Shown one piece after another: positions 41,698-51,500 of a DNA stretch of 64,000 nt. The notes beneath the pieces were generated by a model. That model saw only the letters and a program-made list of their open reading frames with translations. It was not told the DNA's origin and made no database searches. The translations under genes and the position numbers were made by a program. The stretch comes from Parapedobacter tibetensis (lineage in GTDB: Bacteria > Bacteroidota > Bacteroidia > Sphingobacteriales > Sphingobacteriaceae). Within the stretch, counting starts at the first letter, position 1, and each line of letters begins with the position of its first letter. The stretch lies in the NCBI RefSeq assembly GCF_024704835.1, contig NZ_JAMXBE010000004.1, positions 372,001-436,000 on the forward strand, written 5' to 3'.

Positions 41698-42591
41698 TTA
41701 CAACAATCTTTTATAAAAATACAAAATGGCATCCATTCTAAGGGCTTTCTCACTCAGGGTGTAATAACCGCTCCCATCTCGCGAAAAGGTGATTGCCTCA
41801 CCTTGTGGTTCGGGTTTGTAGGGCAACTTCATGGCAGGCCTACTGAGCATATCGGGTATGGACTCCCCTCCTTTCCGTTTCCAATAAAACACTTCCATGA
41901 GGTTTTTTACCAGTACTTCGCTGCCGTCCGGACTGATGTCTGCTGAAGTGATGAACGTATGCGGTAGACTCCCCACTTTTCGGAGCATCAAGGTACCTGC
42001 AGGGGTTTCTGGCAAGGCCGTACAATATATACCTACTTCCAGTTCCCGTTTACTAATGATGTATAGGCGTTCATCCACGGGGTCAAAGAATAATGATTCA
42101 GCATCCCGGGGGCCATTTTCATACTTCAGTTTAAACGCGTGTATCTGTTCTTTCGGGATCGTATCCACCGCATGTTTGCGTGCGCTTACTAATGGCTCTT
42201 CGAATAGGTATACCCGCACATGGGGATATCGGCCCTTGTTGTCTCCAATATCCGCCACCAGCAGATAATGTCGTCCTTTGCGTTCCATGATTCCTATATC
42301 TTCCCAATCGCGAGCGGGGACTCCTTTGAGGTGATAGGTAGCTTTATGCTTAGCCGAATCATCGAGGAGGAATATCCGAGCCTTGTCGCCACTGTCATTA
42401 TGTGTCCAAAAGCGGCTGGGGTTCCTCGCGGAAGCAATCAAACCCGATATTTCGTCAATCTCGATATTCGATATTTTACCCTTGGCTTGCCTATGGGCGA
42501 ACACCGTTTCTTCCTGGCCCCGCATGCAAAGCACTGCCAAGCAGCCTGTCACCAATGCGATCAACTTTGTTTTCGACCTCATGCGGGGCAA
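41698..42591 (-). CDS. Secreted propeller-like protein of unknown function
   Basis: This 297-residue protein has an N-terminal export signal (LIALVTGCLAVLCMRG). The body reads as short beta-repeats (IDEISGLIASARNPSRFWTH, DWEDIGIMERKGRHYLLVAD, DAESLFFDPVDERLYIISK, SADISPDGSEVLVKN, QGEAITFSRDGSGYYTLSE), consistent with a beta-propeller such as the esterase-like-phytase or SdiA-regulated groups. I cannot assign a substrate. The first ATG may be at 42591 or 42582. It precedes the decayed esterase gene, suggesting they once acted together. Confidence 0.7.
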   Translation of the reverse strand: MPRMRSKTKLIALVTGCLAVLCMRGQEETVFAHRQAKGKISNIEIDEISGLIASARNPSRFWTHNDSGDKARIFLLDDSAKHKATYHLKGVPARDWEDIGIMERKGRHYLLVADIGDNKGRYPHVRVYLFEEPLVSARKHAVDTIPKEQIHAFKLKYENGPRDAESLFFDPVDERLYIISKRELEVGIYCTALPETPAGTLMLRKVGSLPHTFITSADISPDGSEVLVKNLMEVFYWKRKGGESIPDMLSRPAMKLPYKPEPQGEAITFSRDGSGYYTLSEKALRMDAILYFYKRLL

Positions 42592-42656
42592 AATACGAAT
42601 TAATCTTCATGTTCACTTGATTCATGTCCCCACAAACTCGCTACAGAAACATTTCA

Positions 42657-42664
42657 TATCTTTG
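42657..42664 (+). promoter_or_regulatory. Candidate -7 element of the sulfur operon
   Basis: TATCTTTG, an exact TAnnTTTG match, 19 bp before the ATG at 42684. It overlaps the longer upstream frame and so favours the internal start. No TTG at the usual distance. Confidence 0.45.
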
Positions 42665-42683
42665 TGCCACAATTGTTTTTTAT

Positions 42684-44024
42684 ATGCTTATACACCAGTT
42701 TTACGACAAGGGCCTAGCCCATGCATCTTATGCAATATTGAGCGAAGGCATGATGGCAGTAATAGATCCTGCACGTGACCCCCAACCTTATTTGGATTTT
42801 GCCAAACACCACCAAGGACAAATTTCCACCATCTTAGAGACCCACCCACATGCAGATTTTGTCAGTTCGCACTTAGAGCTCCATCAGCTAACGGGCGCAA
42901 CGATTTATACCAGCCGATTGGTGGGAGCGGAATATCCCCATCAACCATTTGATGATGGGGACCGAATCGCATTGGGAAAGGTACAGTTAGAAGCCATCAA
43001 CACCCCGGGACACTCGCCCGATAGTGTCAGCATCTTGCTATTGGATGAACAAAACCAACCCTATGCTATATTTACCGGTGACACGTTGTTTGTGGGTGAT
43101 GTCGGTAGACCGGACTTACGCGAAAACGCAGGAAATATTACCGCTAAGGCCGAGTTTCTGGCCAAACAACTCTATCGGTCTACACGTGAGAAGCTGATGA
43201 GCCTCCCTCAGCATGTATTGGTATATCCAGCCCATGGCCCGGGCTCACTCTGCGGAAGGAACATGGGTGCTGATTTGCATAGCTCCATTGGCAGGGAAAT
43301 AAATGAAAACTATGCGTTGCAAGACATGGATGAAGGCGAATTTGTGGCCTTGCTTATGGAACGGCAACCTTTTGTACCCAAATATTTTGAATATGATGTG
43401 CGCCTCAATAAAAAAGGGGCAAAAGCTTTAAGGGCAAGTATCGATGCTATCCCTTCCCTCGATTACCCAGCGGTATTTGAAGCCGGCATCACCATCGTCG
43501 ATGGCCGACCGCAAGCCCAGTTTAGAGCAGGGCATCAGCCTGGAGCCATCCATATACCAGACGGCTTGAAGTTTGAGACTTGGCTCGGATCAATCTTAGC
43601 GCCCGATGAACGGTTCTATTTGGTGAGCACCGATCGTGAAGCGTTGCAGATACTTGTCCAAAAAGTAGCCAAAATCGGGTATGAGCAACAGATAGTGGCA
43701 TTGGTAGTGGCTAACGGAGGACCGTCTGTGTCCGCTCCATTTGAGCTAGAAGCATTTGAGCACAATCCTCGAGATTATACCGTGATTGACATCCGCGATC
43801 CTTCGGAAGTGACTGAAAACCCGGTTTTTGATCATTCTATCCATATCCCGTTGTCCAAATTGCGAGAAAACACCCAACAAATCCCCGTAGACAAGCCCAT
43901 CGTGGTGCACTGTGCTGGCGGATATCGTTCGGCTATTGGGGCGAGCATTATTGCCGCTGCTTTACCCCATGCAGTAGTACAGGATATGGGCATATTTATT
44001 TCGGATTTTACACCGGCAGACTGA
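42684..44024 (+). CDS. MBL-fold persulfide dioxygenase-like protein with rhodanese domains
   Basis: From ATG 42684 the product has 446 residues. Residues 1-230 are a metallo-beta-lactamase domain (ETHPHADFVSSH, NTPGHSPDS, FTGDTLFVGDVGRPDL, YPAHGPGS) of the ETHE1/persulfide-dioxygenase type, in which an iron oxidises glutathione or protein persulfide to sulfite. The HxHxD motif is followed by Phe instead of the usual His. Two rhodanese-like domains follow; the last has its Cys (VVHCAGGYRSA), the first seems to lack one. The stop overlaps the next gene's start by one base. Confidence 0.87.
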   Translation: MLIHQFYDKGLAHASYAILSEGMMAVIDPARDPQPYLDFAKHHQGQISTILETHPHADFVSSHLELHQLTGATIYTSRLVGAEYPHQPFDDGDRIALGKVQLEAINTPGHSPDSVSILLLDEQNQPYAIFTGDTLFVGDVGRPDLRENAGNITAKAEFLAKQLYRSTREKLMSLPQHVLVYPAHGPGSLCGRNMGADLHSSIGREINENYALQDMDEGEFVALLMERQPFVPKYFEYDVRLNKKGAKALRASIDAIPSLDYPAVFEAGITIVDGRPQAQFRAGHQPGAIHIPDGLKFETWLGSILAPDERFYLVSTDREALQILVQKVAKIGYEQQIVALVVANGGPSVSAPFELEAFEHNPRDYTVIDIRDPSEVTENPVFDHSIHIPLSKLRENTQQIPVDKPIVVHCAGGYRSAIGASIIAAALPHAVVQDMGIFISDFTPAD

Positions 44025-44521
44025 TGTGGGGGATAATAAGCTTAGTTTTTTTGATTCTGAGTAAGGGGCAGCAGGAGTCAACAGTCAACCCGGAATTTGC
44101 GGCACGGCTAAACAGCATATACCGGCATAGTGTACCCACGGTTACGGTCAGTGAATTGAAAGAGATGATGAAGCAAGGCGCTGTCATACTTGACACCCGC
44201 GAACAAGACGAATTTGATGTAAGTCATATGAAGCACGCAAGGCATGTGGGTTTTATCTGGTTTGATATGCGTAAAGTGTACGACATTCCGAAAATCGACA
44301 CCATCATCGTCTATTGTGCCATTGGCAACCGTGGCGAACGTATTGCCGAAAAATTGCAAAAAGCAGGTTACAAACACGTTTTCAACTTGTTCGGGGGTAT
44401 TTATGAATGGGTCAACCAACGTAACCCCGTATACAACAACGAGCAAATACAGACAACCGAACTCCATGTCTATGATAAAAACTGGGCATTGTGGCTTGAA
44501 AATGGGTCACATGTGTATTGA
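44024..44521 (+). CDS. Exported or anchored rhodanese-like sulfurtransferase
   Basis: This 165-residue protein begins with a short hydrophobic segment (MWGIISLVFLILS), then a single rhodanese domain (VILDTREQDEFDVSHMKHAR) with active-site Cys in VYCAIGNRGERIAEKL. It can transfer sulfane sulfur to thiols and probably works with the persulfide dioxygenase whose gene it overlaps (TGATG junction). A 35-residue tail after the domain has no known motif. Its own stop overlaps the next gene's likely TTG start. Confidence 0.88.
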   Translation: MWGIISLVFLILSKGQQESTVNPEFAARLNSIYRHSVPTVTVSELKEMMKQGAVILDTREQDEFDVSHMKHARHVGFIWFDMRKVYDIPKIDTIIVYCAIGNRGERIAEKLQKAGYKHVFNLFGGIYEWVNQRNPVYNNEQIQTTELHVYDKNWALWLENGSHVY

Positions 44522-44853
44522 TACCGTTTTTATTGCAAATAGCAGGCGAAACGCAGGAAAACTCACCTGTATATATCCGCTTTGACAAGGCTAAAGGATC
44601 AGTCAATGGTTTTTCAGGATGTAACCGTTTCTTTGGCAATTTCCACAACCAAGATGATTACATCAAATTCAACCAATTGGCCAGTACGCGGATGGCATGT
44701 GCAGAAGCACATAAAAACAAGCTTGAGCAGGAGTTCCTAGCCATTCTCCGAGATGAGCTGCTACGTTTTGATGTGGCCGACCAAACGCTCAATATTTATA
44801 AGGATGATAAGTTGCTGTTGATGTTTGGGTTGGGACCCTTGGAAGCGCTGTAA
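44518..44853 (+). CDS. META domain protein (HslJ-like), TTG start
   Basis: The frame encodes about 111 residues with the META domain signature GSVNGFSGCNRFFGNF and LASTRMACAEA. No ATG precedes the domain, and an in-frame stop lies at 44497-44499. The only sensible start is the TTG at 44518, overlapping the rhodanese stop, which suggests translational coupling. META proteins (E. coli HslJ) are usually exported lipoproteins; this one has no full signal, only IPFLLQIAG. Function unknown beyond links to heat or drug tolerance in relatives. Confidence 0.65.
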   Translation: MIPFLLQIAGETQENSPVYIRFDKAKGSVNGFSGCNRFFGNFHNQDDYIKFNQLASTRMACAEAHKNKLEQEFLAILRDELLRFDVADQTLNIYKDDKLLLMFGLGPLEAL

Positions 44854-44857
44854 CGTA

Positions 44858-44887
44858 ATAAGGCCAACAGTAAACTGCTGGCCTTAT
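44858..44887. terminator. Hairpin between convergent genes
   Basis: ATAAGGCCAACAG (44858-44870) pairs with CTGCTGGCCTTAT (44875-44887) with one imperfect position, a G.U pair when read on the minus strand. It sits between the META and trxB stops. U-rich sequence follows on the plus strand, but there is no clean U-run. Confidence 0.5.
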
Positions 44888-44905
44888 CACTTATTTTATA
44901 CCTTT

Positions 44906-45859
44906 TTATACCACTACATGTTCCTTGGCGGCGAGGTATCGCTCCGCCTCCAAAGCGGCCATACAGCCTGTTCCAGCAGCGGTTACCGCTTGGCGATACA
45001 CATGGTCCTGCACATCGCCGCAGGCAAACACGCCTTCAATATTGGTGCGTGTGCTGTCCGGCTTGGTGATGAGGTAACCATTTGTATCCATATCCAGTAT
45101 CCCTTGGAACAATTCAGTGTTCGGCTTATGGCCAATGGCCACGAAGAAACCGGTTACCGGAATCTGTTGCTTTTCTCCGGTCTGGTTGTTATATATGGAA
45201 ACACCAGTCACATTCAGCCCATCGCCCACAATTTCCATGGTTTCCGTGTTATAGTGTATTTCGATATTTGGTGTATTCAGTACCCGGTGCTGCATGGCTT
45301 TCGAAGCCCGGAATTCATCCCTGCGCACCAGCATGTGCACCTTATTGGTCAATTTCGCCAAATAAGTAGCCTCTTCAGCAGCGGTATCCCCCGCCCCTAC
45401 GATCGCCACGTCCTGCCCCTTGAAGAAGAAGCCATCACATACCGCACAAGCAGATACCCCAAAACCATTATACTTTTGCTCACTTTCAAGGCCAAGCCAT
45501 TTGGCCGTGGCGCCCGTAGCGATGATAACTGTTTCAGCCGTAATGGTTTTTTCACCGTCAACAACCACTTTATGCACGTCTCCGGAGAAATCCACCGAAG
45601 TAATGTATCCAAAGCGGATATCGGTACCAAAACGTTCAGCTTGTTTCCTAAAATCCTCCATCATCTGCGGCCCCTGCACACCATCTGGATAGCCGGGGTA
45701 ATTCTCCACATCCGTGGTTTGCGTCAGTTGCCCTCCCGGCACGATACCGGTGTACATGATGGGCTTCAGGTCGGCGCGGGCGGCATAGATAGCTGCTGTA
45801 TAACCAGCGGGCCCGGAGCCGATAATCAAACATTTTACGTGTTCGGTTTCTTGCGACAT
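44906..45859 (-). CDS. trxB: Thioredoxin reductase
   Basis: The 317-residue flavoenzyme (from ATG 45859) has the FAD site CLIIGSGPAGYTAAIYAARA, the redox pair CAVC (Cys138/Cys141) in ACAVCDGFFF, the NADPH site IVGAGDTAAEEATYL and the C-terminal ACGDVQDHVYRQAVTAAG. It reduces thioredoxin with NADPH. A longer frame starts at 45880, but a well-formed promoter (TACTTTTG at 45885-45878) covers that codon, so MSQETEHV is the start. Confidence 0.96.
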   Translation of the reverse strand: MSQETEHVKCLIIGSGPAGYTAAIYAARADLKPIMYTGIVPGGQLTQTTDVENYPGYPDGVQGPQMMEDFRKQAERFGTDIRFGYITSVDFSGDVHKVVVDGEKTITAETVIIATGATAKWLGLESEQKYNGFGVSACAVCDGFFFKGQDVAIVGAGDTAAEEATYLAKLTNKVHMLVRRDEFRASKAMQHRVLNTPNIEIHYNTETMEIVGDGLNVTGVSIYNNQTGEKQQIPVTGFFVAIGHKPNTELFQGILDMDTNGYLITKPDSTRTNIEGVFACGDVQDHVYRQAVTAAGTGCMAALEAERYLAAKEHVVV

Positions 45860-45877
45860 AGCTAATTTTTTGATGTA

Positions 45878-45909
45878 CAAAAGTACAGCTTTAAAACGGG
45901 TAATTCAAT
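45878..45909 (-). promoter_or_regulatory. trxB promoter
   Basis: Minus strand TTG (45909-45907), 21 bp, TACTTTTG (45885-45878), a full match to the Bacteroidota pattern, 18 bp upstream of the ATG. Confidence 0.65.
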
Positions 45910-45947
45910 AGCCGTTTGTCAACGGTTGGTAAGTAATTAGTGATGGC

Positions 45948-46931
45948 TTATTTGCCGAATTTCTCCTGCAGGTTTTTCAGCATGTCATCCGTGATGGGTC
46001 CAGTTTTACGTTTTGGCGATTGCTGTGGACGCTTGAAATCGCGCGTATCCGGCTTGTTTTGCGCAGTCGCTGGGGCCGCCTTTTGGGGTGTGTCTGTTTT
46101 CTGCACGGCAGCACGTTGTTCTTTCTGCTTCGCACGGAAACGTTGCCATACCCTATCCAAGCATTTCTTGGTGTACAATGGGAAATCACCCTGCATCATC
46201 CATGAGTAATAGCTGGGCTCTACTGCAAACACTTCTTCTACCGGGCGCCCCTTATGTTTCCCAAAATTGAACACCTCCACCTCTTGTTCATTGAAAACCA
46301 TTCTTCCTGCAAAATCCACCGGACGGCTCAGGTTTGTAAAACGGTGCAATGCTTCCACATCGTTGACCACGGGAATGGATTTTTTACCCAACTTGTCTTC
46401 CCATTCCATATCCTGGTAACGATCCAGCTGCGATTTCAGCACCTCGTATGTGGCTTTCACATCATCTTCTGCGCTATGGGCATTATCCAGTCTTTCACCG
46501 CAATAAAAACGATAAGCCGCTTTTAGTGTGCGCTGCTCCATCTGGTGGAAAATATTCTGTACATCCACGAAACACCTTCCCTCCAATGAAAAATCCACAT
46601 CGGCACGGATGAATTCCTCCATCAACATCGGGATATCAAATTTATTCGAATTATATCCTGCCAGATCGGCATCGCCAATAAAATCAGCTATTTCCTGTGC
46701 CACATCCTTAAAGGTAGGTGCTTCCTGCACATCCTTATCGTATATGCCATGAAACATCGAAGATTCTAATGGGATGGGTATTTCTGGGTTTATTTTAAGC
46801 GTTTTCACCGCTTCATCATCACCCGGAGAAACCTTTAGGATGGAAATTTCCACAATACGGTCTTTAGATACATTTACGCCGGTGGTTTCCAGGTCAAAAA
46901 AGGCCAACGGACGTTTCAACTTAAGCTTCAT
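45948..46931 (-). CDS. DEDDh 3'-5' exonuclease with ExoX-like C-terminal domain
   Basis: The 327-residue protein has an N-terminal exonuclease domain: FFDLETTG (Asp13, Glu15), NKFDIPML (Asp99) and the DEDDh His in NAHSAEDD (His152, Asp156/157). It resembles the DNA polymerase III epsilon subunit. Residues 215-265 (VFNFGKHKGRPVEEVF, PSYYSWMMQGDFP) match a DUF3820/ExoX-like C-terminal domain. A basic, Pro/Gln-rich tail follows (about 275-327). It most likely trims DNA in repair or proofreading; whether it is the replicative epsilon cannot be told from sequence. Confidence 0.88.
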   Translation of the reverse strand: MKLKLKRPLAFFDLETTGVNVSKDRIVEISILKVSPGDDEAVKTLKINPEIPIPLESSMFHGIYDKDVQEAPTFKDVAQEIADFIGDADLAGYNSNKFDIPMLMEEFIRADVDFSLEGRCFVDVQNIFHQMEQRTLKAAYRFYCGERLDNAHSAEDDVKATYEVLKSQLDRYQDMEWEDKLGKKSIPVVNDVEALHRFTNLSRPVDFAGRMVFNEQEVEVFNFGKHKGRPVEEVFAVEPSYYSWMMQGDFPLYTKKCLDRVWQRFRAKQKEQRAAVQKTDTPQKAAPATAQNKPDTRDFKRPQQSPKRKTGPITDDMLKNLQEKFGK

Positions 46932-46983
46932 GTTATTTTATTGTTTCGCGAAATGCTTTAGGTGTGGAATATGTTTAACTTAC

Positions 46984-47124
46984 TTAGAAAAATCGGCTGA
47001 AGACAGCGATGCCTAGCAGGATACCGATTACCATGATTGCGTACAGCAATAGTTCATTTCCGGCGAATCGTTTGTACTTCGTCCAGAAACTATAGTCATC
47101 TTTCTCCGGGTGCTTGGTTTCCAT
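46984..47124 (-). CDS. 46-residue single-pass membrane protein
   Basis: ATG 47124 opens a 46-codon frame: a charged start (METKHPEKDDYSFWTKYKRF), then one hydrophobic helix (LLLYAIMVIGILLGIAVFS) and RFF at the end. A good promoter lies 7 bp upstream (47132-47161), which supports a real gene. It probably sits in the inner membrane with its N-terminus inside. Function is unknown. Confidence 0.65.
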   Translation of the reverse strand: METKHPEKDDYSFWTKYKRFAGNELLLYAIMVIGILLGIAVFSRFF

Positions 47125-47131
47125 CGTGCAA

Positions 47132-47161
47132 CAAAGGTAGTAATTATTTTTTCCCTATCAA
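47132..47161 (-). promoter_or_regulatory. Promoter of the small membrane protein gene
   Basis: Minus strand TTG (47161-47159), 19 bp, TACCTTTG (47139-47132), a full consensus match. The -7 element ends 7 bp before the ATG, so the transcript has almost no leader. Confidence 0.65.
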
Positions 47162-48447
47162 TCATCCATTAATGTACCTACAAGTTGCCTAAATTTCCAA
47201 GCCGTTTGATCGCCTGTAGAACCTTGTGTTTGCTTCATGATGATACCGATAACGTGCTCTTTAGGGTCAGCAAAATACTGGGTATTGAAATACCCACCCC
47301 AAACGAAGGTGCCCTCGCTGCCCAAACCGCCTTTGGCCACGCCTTGCGGGCTCAGGACACCGAAAGCCAAACCATAGTACTGGTCTCCATCACCGAATAG
47401 GTTACCGGTTTGGTTGGCCATCATGCTGGCGATGGTGGTGCGGCTCAGTATCCTCACGCCATTCAACTCCCCACCATTGAGGTACATCTGCAAAAAGATG
47501 GCATAATCCTTAGCCGTGCTGGAAAGGCCAGCTCCACCTGAAAAGAATGTCCTGGCCCCTTTGATGGGATAATCTGTATCATAAAACGTTATGGGATAAT
47601 TGGCCCATTTGCCTTTTTCTTTATGCTGGATAGCCACCAACCGTTCTGCCTTGTCATTGGGTAAGTAAAACCACGTGTCATCCATACCAAGGGGATCAAA
47701 TAGGCGTTCCCGCAAAAACTGATCAAAAGGAACTCCTGAAATCACTTCCACGAAATAGCCCAATACATCCAATCCCATACTATAGGTAAACTTCTCACCT
47801 GGATCATGATGAAGGGGTAATTTGGCCAGCTTTTTAACAACATCGCCAATACTTACATCCTTGGTGGTAAAAAGATCCGTGGTGCCTGCTTTTTCATAGA
47901 TTAGCTTCATCCGCTCATCCCCATCAATTACCCCATAACCTATACCCGAAGTGTGTGTAAGCAAGTGCCTAATGGTGATCTCCTTATTTGCCGGGCGGGC
48001 GGTAAAGCCGGTATCCGCATACCTAAATGACTGCAGCACCTGGGGGTTTTTAAATTCGGGGATATATTTGGAGATGGGATCGTCGAGCTGGAATTTACCT
48101 TCTTCCCAAAGCATCATCACAGCCGTGGAGGTAATGGCTTTCGTTTGCGAAGCGATACGGAAAATGTCATCCCTTTGTTGTGCTCTCCCCTTTTCAACAT
48201 CTGCGATACCAAAGGCTTTGTGGTAAATAATTTTGCCGTTTCGTGCTATCAAAGCCACCGCGCCCGGGATTTCCCCATCCGCAACGGATTTTTCCAACAT
48301 CGCATCGATCCACTTCAGTCGATCCTCGGAAATGCCAACACTACTTGGAGAAGCTTCCAAAACCGGTGGGGATTTTTTATGCGATTGGGTCTGGGCATTT
48401 AACATACATGCCGTCACGGCGAACAGGAGCGTCAAAAAGGTTTTCAT
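47158..48447 (-). CDS. Secreted serine hydrolase (class C beta-lactamase/EstB family)
   Basis: From ATG 48447 the protein has 429 residues and a signal peptide (FLTLLFAVTACMLNAQ). It carries the SxxK nucleophile motif SQTK (Ser100, Lys103), the Tyr motif FTYSMGLDVLG, and a late G-rich KTG-like region (GLGSEGTFVWGGYFNTQYF). Members of this family act as esterases, peptidases or beta-lactamases; the sequence does not decide which. A start at 48501 would place 18 residues before the signal peptide and is unlikely. It is monocistronic. Confidence 0.88.
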   Translation of the reverse strand: MKTFLTLLFAVTACMLNAQTQSHKKSPPVLEASPSSVGISEDRLKWIDAMLEKSVADGEIPGAVALIARNGKIIYHKAFGIADVEKGRAQQRDDIFRIASQTKAITSTAVMMLWEEGKFQLDDPISKYIPEFKNPQVLQSFRYADTGFTARPANKEITIRHLLTHTSGIGYGVIDGDERMKLIYEKAGTTDLFTTKDVSIGDVVKKLAKLPLHHDPGEKFTYSMGLDVLGYFVEVISGVPFDQFLRERLFDPLGMDDTWFYLPNDKAERLVAIQHKEKGKWANYPITFYDTDYPIKGARTFFSGGAGLSSTAKDYAIFLQMYLNGGELNGVRILSRTTIASMMANQTGNLFGDGDQYYGLAFGVLSPQGVAKGGLGSEGTFVWGGYFNTQYFADPKEHVIGIIMKQTQGSTGDQTAWKFRQLVGTLMDD

Positions 48448-48579
48448 AATTGTTTTTTTCTGTGAGGCTAACATAAACATTTTTTTTACAAAGTTTAGCA
48501 TGAACTCACGTCCATATGCATTTACTCAATCCAATTTCTTAAATTCGCCACGAAAACACCAAGGAGAACATAGGCATAG

Positions 48580-51500
48580 ATGCAACTCACTAAGCTCGAA
48601 ATAAAAGGCTTCAAAAGTTTTGGCGACAAGATTACCATCCATTTCAACGAAGGGGTAACGGCTATCGTGGGCCCTAATGGTTGCGGTAAATCCAACGTCG
48701 TGGATGCCATCCGATGGGTATTGGGTGAGCAAAGCACGCGCATGCTTCGTTCGGAAAAGATGGAAAACATCATCTTCAACGGCACCAAAAACCGAAAGGC
48801 CGCGAACCTTGCCGAAGTGTCCCTCTCCTTTGACAACACTAGGAACATCTTACCCACGGAGTTTTCGCAGGTAACCATTACCCGCAAACTGTACCGTAGC
48901 GGTGAAAGCGAATATCGACTTAATGACGTGAAATGCCGGCTTAAGGACATCACTGACCTATTCTTGGATACCGGTATCGGGGCCGACTCCTACTCCATCA
49001 TCGAGTTAAAGATGATTGACGAAATCATCAACAACAAAGACAACTCACGCCGCAATCTTTTTGAGGAGGCTTCTGGCATATCCAAATATAAAGTACGTAA
49101 AAAACAGACACTCACCAAGCTGAGGGACACCGAAACCGATCTAGAGCGTGTGGAAGACCTGCTTTTCGAAATAGAGAAAAACCTCAAGACACTCGAAAAC
49201 CAGGCCAAGAAGACCGAACGGTATTACCGGCTCAAGGAGCAATATAAAACCATTAGCGTGGCATTGGCCACCTACCGTATCGCTCATTTCAGTGAATCAT
49301 TGGCCAAACTGGATGAGCAGGAACTGACACAACGTACTGAACAGACCCGCATCGCTACCGAAATTGCCAAACAGGAGGCTCTACTCCAACAGTTGAAACA
49401 AGATAGCCTCACCAGGGAGAAAAATCTGGCCATGCAGCAAAAGGTCACCAATGAGTATGTGGGTAAAATACGCGCTTATGAAAGTGACAAAAAAGTAAAA
49501 AACGAACAGCTCCGCAATCTGCAGGATAAGGAAGCCCGCCTCAGCAACGAACTGGCACAGGACCGGCAGCAGCTCAACCATGTGCTGTACAACATCAAAC
49601 GGCTCAATGAGGAACAACTGGAGGAACAAAACAAACTGGACGGCATCACCACTGGATTGGAAAAGCAGAAGGCCGAAGTAGATGAATTGCGGGGGCAACT
49701 ACAGACAGCTAAAAATAAAGTGGACGTTACCACCCGTCAACATAACGAGCTACAAAACGAAATCTATAAGCTGGAAAAGGAAATTGCGGTACTACGCATC
49801 CAGCGCGATGCGCTGGAGCAGGAAGGCTTACGCAATGTGACGGATACCGAATCGAAAACTACGGAGCTGAACCAGTTTAATGTCATTGTGGCTGAGCTGG
49901 AGGGTAAAACTGAAACCCATCAACGGGAATATGACCTTGCTGTGCAGTTGGAAAATGAATTGCAACAACAAATGGGCGAGACAGAAGCAACCATCCAGTC
50001 GCTCAAAGACGAACTCAGTACCGATAACCGGCAGCTTGATGCCAAGCAAAATGAGTATAACCTCACCAAATCATTGGTAGACAATCTCGAAGGTTTCCCT
50101 GAATCCATCCGTTTTTTGCGCAAAAATGCCGGGTGGAAAAAACAATATCCCTTGTTTTCGGATGTGCTATTCTGTAAGGAAGACTTCCGCGTGGCCATCG
50201 AAAATTACCTCGAACCAATCATGAACCACTATGTGGTACAGCGACAAGAAGAAGCCGTGCAGGCTGTGCGCTTGCTAAGTGATGCCGCACGCGGAAGGGC
50301 TAATTTCTTCATCATCGATGCAATAGGTAACCTGCCCATACCGCATCCCATACCGGCACCCAACGACGACCTGATTTCCGCATTGGACATCATCAGCGTG
50401 GAGGAACAATACCTGCCGCTATGCCGTATATTGCTACATAATGTATTCCTACTTAAATCAGACAATGAGCAGGAACTGGAAAACGCGCTGCCTGATGGTG
50501 AAATGATCATCCTCCATAAAAGTGGCAAATTCAGCAAAAATAAATTGGGCCTCTCCGGTGGATCAGTGGGACTGTTTGAAGGCAAGCGGATTGGTCGGGC
50601 CAAAAACCTCGAAAACCTAGCCAAGGAAACCAAATCACTGGGACAGCATATCAGCACCCTGCAAAATCGTCTCACAGAAGAAATCCAACGGCTGGGCAGC
50701 CTGAAGGGCAGCTCTAAAAAGCCTTATATAGACGAGCTGAGCCAACAGCTGAATAGGCTCGACCATGAATTGATATCGGTGAAGACCAAGCAGGAACAAT
50801 ACCAAGCATTCATTACCAATAGCCAAAATCGCAAACAGGACATCGAACAAAAGATGGCCAGCATTTCACAAGAGTTGGTGGCTGCCGAACCTCGCTTAGA
50901 AACGCTCATTGCCGAAAGAGAAAGCCATGCTGCCGTGTTGCAAGAATTGCAAGCTGCATTTCAAGGGTTGGCAGAGGTGCTCACGGAAAAATCCTCTATC
51001 TATAACCAAGAGAATATCCGTTTCCATCAACAGCAAAACAAGGTATCAAGTATCCATAAAGATCTGGAATATCGCGAAAGCCTACAAGAAACCTATGAAA
51101 ACCGGATAGCCAAAAATAATACCGAATACGAACAGGTGCGGGCCGACATCAAGGATACGCTCCAGCATGTAGACGATTCAGACGAAGACCTTATTGCGAT
51201 GTATGCCCAAAAGGAAGCTTATGAAAAAGGGCTGCAGCAGGTGGAGGAAGACTATTATACGTCGCGTGGGAAAATCAACGAAATCGAAGAGCAGATCAGC
51301 CAATTGCGTAGGCAGAAGGACAACACCGACCTGTTGTTTGATGAATTGCGTGATAAAAAAACCAACCTAAAACTGGATCTCAATACCCTGAAGGAGCGGC
51401 TATCTGTAGAGTTTTCCATTGCAATAGAAGATCTCCTCGAAACAACACCCGAAGAACCGCAGGAAGATGAAGAAACTTTGCGCCTAAAAACGGAAAAGCT

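Noticed and set aside
41493-41753. Continuous 86-codon minus-strand frame as an intact gene
   Set aside because: Only the last 38 codons match a protein family; the first half runs into the upstream gene in a different frame. The segment is better explained as a deleted esterase.
44825-45865. Long plus-strand open frame (346 codons) opposite trxB
   Set aside because: It mirrors the trxB codons on the other strand, shows no protein-like motif, and trxB has all catalytic motifs and a promoter.
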